DNA from: Fistularia commersonii | Lineage: Eukaryota; Chordata; Actinopteri; Syngnathiformes; Fistulariidae | DNA length: 64,000 bases | NCBI GenBank assembly: GCA_037954325.1 | Contig: JBBMNZ010000027.1 | Coordinates: 3,079,501 to 3,143,500 of the forward strand | Reading direction: 5' to 3' | Shown here: piece by piece, positions 60,431 through 64,000 of the stretch | Layout of the letters: each line of letters opens with the position of its first letter | How positions within the stretch are numbered: position 1 is the first letter of the stretch | The notes under the pieces: model-generated | Database searches by the model: none | What the model saw: only the letters and a program-made list of their open reading frames with translations | What the model was told of the DNA's origin: nothing | Position numbers and translations under genes: made by a program

Positions 60431-61559
60431 CTTACTGTGAGATAAGGATATACAAGTTTTTTTTTTTATTAATTTTTTTTGGTTAAATTATACAATACAA
60501 TCTCACACTCCCCAACCCGAGACAAACCAACAACATACACATACTCACACTTATAAATTGCAGTCACATCCCCCTGCTAGAAGGGGATGATAATTGCGGA
60601 CGGCCAATAAATTACTGCTGCCTCCACATCAATTATAAGCATCACGTCTGGCAATGAGGAAAATGAGATCTTGTGACAAATTTCATGAGGCTGGGCTGCC
60701 CAGCAGCCTTTCTTAACATGCTACAGATAGCAATCCCTTATCTAGCCTCTGTAATGGGGAGCTACGGATAGAGAGATGGAGCTGCAGCCATTTAATTAAA
60801 AAGCTGGGGGTAGGGGGTGGAGAGGTGTAATTCATTGAAAAGGCACAGGAAGGAGACAAAGCCTTTGTCTCAATATATATTTTGCACAATATTGTCATTC
60901 AAAAGAGGCAAAGTTTGTATCTTTGCGTGACGGCAAGTCTACAGACTTCCCCGCCTCCGCGCTGTTTTCTCTCTGTTCCATCTTTGCCCGTTGTTTTATA
61001 TTTCCCAGGAGCCCACTGTTTTCTCCACTGGGAGAGTTCCAGCGTGTTTCCCCCCCCCCTTTTTTTTTTTTTTCCAAACAAATGACTGCGGTGGACAGAC
61101 AGTGGCACAGGCACTGAATGAAACGGCCCCTCGCACCTAATTGTATTCCCACCTGGGGAGGGCACACGAGGGTAGAGGCTTCAAAAGCGCAACAATGAGG
61201 ATTTATGGCAGATGAGGAGATGGCAAAATAAAACACCAAAAGGGATGCCTCTTAAACCCCCCACCCCCCACCCCAAGTGCAATATTTACCATCTTTGCAA
61301 TCAGGTCTGTTGGTCAGAAAGGAAAAAAAAAGGCCAGCGCTCCCAAATTATGTCTGTATTAACATTTAACATCATTAGGAAATCATTATAAACCATCATA
61401 AAACACGGGATTGTGAACAGAGCAGGCACACAATGATTATTCGGTGTGCTCCTTCTTTCCTGGGAAATGTGATTTACTGAGCAGCAGCCGTGTAGGGGGA
61501 AAAAAAACAAACATTTTTCATAATTACCTAAACATCTTAACGTGAGTTCGGGTAAAATG

Positions 61560-61995
61560 ACTCCATGGCCGTATGGGTGTGACTTAAAGCAAAGCTACAA
61601 ATTGGGTTTTGCGTTAGATATTATTAATGTGTTTCCACAGGTATCGGCACCGCCGAGGCTTTATTTCATTAAAGCTGCCTGTAACGGGAGAGGCAATCCA
61701 AATTTATAACGTCTATTAAAAATTTATATTTTGTTGCTTTTTTGGCTGTCTCATTACCCATGTAATGAGGCCACAGTAGATTTTATGAAAGGTGATGGGT
61801 CACGTGGCGGGGAGTGACCGCGAGGCCCGCGGTTTGAATTTATAGGTGGCACTCATATGTAATGCTGTGTGTATAAAACACAATAATGTAGATGATAACA
61901 CGTTTAATTGCTTATTGATTTATTTGTCCGCAGGTTCTATGTTCTCAAGGCACCTGCAGGACGCTGTTTAATTAGCCTGATGAACAACAATGTGA
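61560..61995. promoter_or_regulatory. Candidate conserved noncoding block
   Basis: Contains TATTATTAATG, TTTCATTAAAGC, CTCATTACCCATGTAATGAG (a near palindrome), GTTTAATTGC and GTTTAATTAGCC; followed by a SINE-like copy at 62095. Inference only. Confidence 0.3.
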
Positions 61996-62094
61996 TAAAG
62001 CGCATTGTTGCAATAAATGTCACCGTGTGTAGTTGAGAAAGTTCTAACTGGATAAGTATGTGTATGTAGTGCGTATATTCCGTCATTCTAATAT

Positions 62095-62375
62095 TATCAA
62101 TAAAGCTTATCCTGTACTCGGGGTCGTAGGAGCCTCTCCCTGCTGGCGTCGGGCGAGAGGCTGGGTTCAACCCGCACCCGTCGCCGGTCGATCACAGGGC
62201 CGTATACAGAGACATACAAGCGTTCACTCTCTGGACAACGTATTGAACCGTTGGAGCAAACCCTTGCAGACACGGTAAGAACACGGAGACTCCACACGGG
62301 AAGAACCGGCTGGAATCGAACCGGGGACCTTCTTGCTGTGAGCCAAAAGTGCTAACCGCCGCGCCACTTGACGCC
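62095..62375 (-). repeat. Copy of the SINE-like repeat with a well-preserved head
   Basis: AGCTTATCCTGTACTCGGG, the CGCCGGTCGATCACAGGGCC block, CACACGGGAAGAACCGG, and on the minus strand a tRNA-like head with AGCGGTTAGCACTTTTGGCTC-like A box and GGTTCGATTCCAGCC B box. This is the copy where the tRNA-like promoter is clearest. Confidence 0.65.
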
Positions 62376-64000
62376 TAATAAGTATACGCAAAATTTATTC
62401 GGCGTGGAGTGATAAAAACCCAGAAAAAGGTGTCCCGCCGTACTCTGACGTAGGACTCTGCCCGGATAAATGGAGGGTCAACGGTGTCAGAGTTTACTCT
62501 TTGCTTTTTGGGATTTCTCGGCAGCACCATTATCAACAGCAGCCATCAGCACAAAGATAAAAGATCCTAATGGAGCTGGCCCTCGTGGAGATGAAAGGTG
62601 CAGAGATGGCACACTGTTATGAATCTCTAATGCAGTCCATGTTTCTAAGGTAATGACTGACACCGGCCCCCTCGCAGGGTCCTCCCTGCTTCGGGCCAAG
62701 GCAACACGGGCCTTTTATCCCCTGTCAATAAATAGCAAGACGGTAACACCGGCGCCTCTGGATTTTATTGGCTCAAAAAAGTAAATAAACAAAAAAAAAA
62801 AATAAAAAAATAAACTCTTCCGAACGGCTCCGTTGGACGGCCGGAAGATTTAATAAATAAATAAATAAAAAACACGCGCATCTTGTAGCTTTTCAGATTA
62901 ATTTGTAGCTTGAGCAATCTGCTTAAAACCGATTAAAGTCCGCTTCGAAACACCGAGTTTGACTCCGGTCAGCTGCTGCTCTTTAATGGGTCGACTTTTA
63001 ATCTGCCTGTGCCGCCGAGTTATTTAATATTCCGAGTAAACATCTGCGAATCTGTGCTATTTTTTTTTTTCAAGCTGGCGGATCCCGAAATGTGCTTTTT
63101 CTTTTTCTTTTTCCAGTAGGCCAAGACTGTAAACAACATAATCTATTTGGGTCAGAACGAACAGGAGGAGCCAACGCGAAAAAAAAAAAAAGTAAATCCT
63201 CGTCAGGGTGTTCGGGAGTAATTGAAACGGCACTTATGAAAGACAATGTTCTTTTCAATGCCTCACTTGGCAGACGGTCGGCTCGTGTCCCTTCAAACTT
63301 TGCCTGCGTGGAAAAAAAAGGAAAAAGAAAATGCCCTTTGATCAACACGGGGAGGCGAAAACACACAGTTAGAAAGTGCAAGTCTTCTTTCCAGTCCCTT
63401 TCACAGAACCTAATGGATTGTGAGCACTTAATGCATTAATCAATCAATATCTCTCACTGTACATCAACAACGCGGCCGAGTTATGAATGACCTTTAGAAC
63501 AAAAAAGGACACTTTGATGCAGGAAAAATTACTCATAGGTTAGTGACTCCTCACCCCCCCTCCCTTTTTTTTTTTTTAATTTCATCATGCATGATTACAC
63601 ATTCTGACAGGACGGGGGGCTATTAACAGTGGACTGACTAGTCGAGGTTGGTCTTTATATAATATGCAGGAGGACTTGCTGGAGGTGGTGAAAGACTGTA
63701 ACCTCGGTCCTATTATAGAGGTCTCATGTTATCTCCTGCCGTCAGCTGATTGAATTTATAATTGTTTAAAAAGGGTCCGCTTTTCGATATCGTACGGAGG
63801 AAAAAGGAAAAAATCTATTTCAACTCATCAGCGTTATAAAACCACTACATGTTGCAGACCCGGTTGCCCGGCGACGTCAAATTGTTCCGGCTCGCTCTGA
63901 GCAAACATCATGAAATGTACAGTAATTGCTTTTAGCTGTAGTTTATGGATAAATGGCTAATTTAAGGACGGCCCCTGTACGCCGAAGAACACGGAATTCT

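Larger units (their letters stand above)
44929..64000 (-). other. 3' part of a large zfhx3 intron (continues beyond window)
   Basis: The exon at 44821-44928 needs an upstream exon, and none was found to the right edge, so at least 19 kb of intron is present. Human ZFHX3 also has very large introns in its 5' half. Contents are CA, ATT, GGA and homopolymer repeats, SINE-like copies at 52575-52862 and 62095-62375, and many AT-rich blocks with TAATTA and octamer-like sites. No Cys/His finger pattern is visible on the minus strand, and no other gene can be supported on either strand. Confidence 0.7.

Noticed and set aside
44929..64000. A further 5' zfhx3 coding exon in this stretch
   Set aside because: I looked on the minus strand for Cys/His finger patterns bounded by AG and GT in the needed phase and found none; open frames such as 55026-55250 have Cys pairs without the rest of a finger.
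1..64000. CRISPR arrays, operons, prophage or plasmid features
   Set aside because: The window is eukaryotic; the tandem repeats are microsatellites and SINE tails without unique spacers.

Overview
The window is vertebrate nuclear DNA, almost certainly from a teleost fish. It holds the 3' two thirds of one protein-coding gene, zfhx3 (ATBF1 orthologue), on the minus strand. The evidence for a teleost is the intron/exon structure, a zfhx3 product that keeps human-like zinc fingers and homeodomains with fish-like linkers, decayed Ty3/gypsy and other fish-type repeats, tRNA-headed SINEs and dense microsatellites. I cannot name the species.

Layout. 1-16980 is downstream of zfhx3 and has no supportable host gene. 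It contains a decayed Ty3/gypsy pol copy (about 640-2900, minus), a perfect hairpin (3085-3123), a solo LTR (8713-9443), a hAT-like terminus (about 9925-9985), a TIR element (11467-12005), several copies of a tRNA-headed SINE-like repeat, and AT-rich blocks that could be regulatory. 16981-22240 is the probable 3' UTR of zfhx3, rich in homopolymers and microsatellites. 22241-44928 carries six coding exons of zfhx3 (minus), all joined by GT-AG introns with matching phases: 44821-44928, 36522-36658, 35889-36089, 30587-30710, 24475-29991 and 22241-23970. 44929-64000 is the 3' part of a large intron. The 5' coding exons (N-terminal zinc fingers, start codon and promoter) lie beyond the right edge.

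The visible exons encode about 2604 residues. In order these are an acidic linker, a Lys/Arg-Pro-Arg-Thr basic patch, two C2H2 fingers, a short linker, five C2H2 fingers, a Gln-rich region with an 18-Gln run, another finger, a Pro-rich run, four homeodomains with interspersed fingers, a Gln/Ser/Pro-rich region and two last fingers before the Leu stop. The protein is a nuclear DNA-binding transcription factor. Introns hold microsatellites, SINE copies and several AT/homeodomain-site-rich blocks that look like conserved noncoding elements, as expected around a developmental regulator, but conservation cannot be tested here.

I found no new multi-gene system. The observations most worth checking are the lack of the long glycine run (the site of the human SCA4 repeat) in the last exon, a 14-bp direct repeat at both ends of the last intron, a NAGNAG acceptor, a possible alternative first exon, and candidate enhancers.
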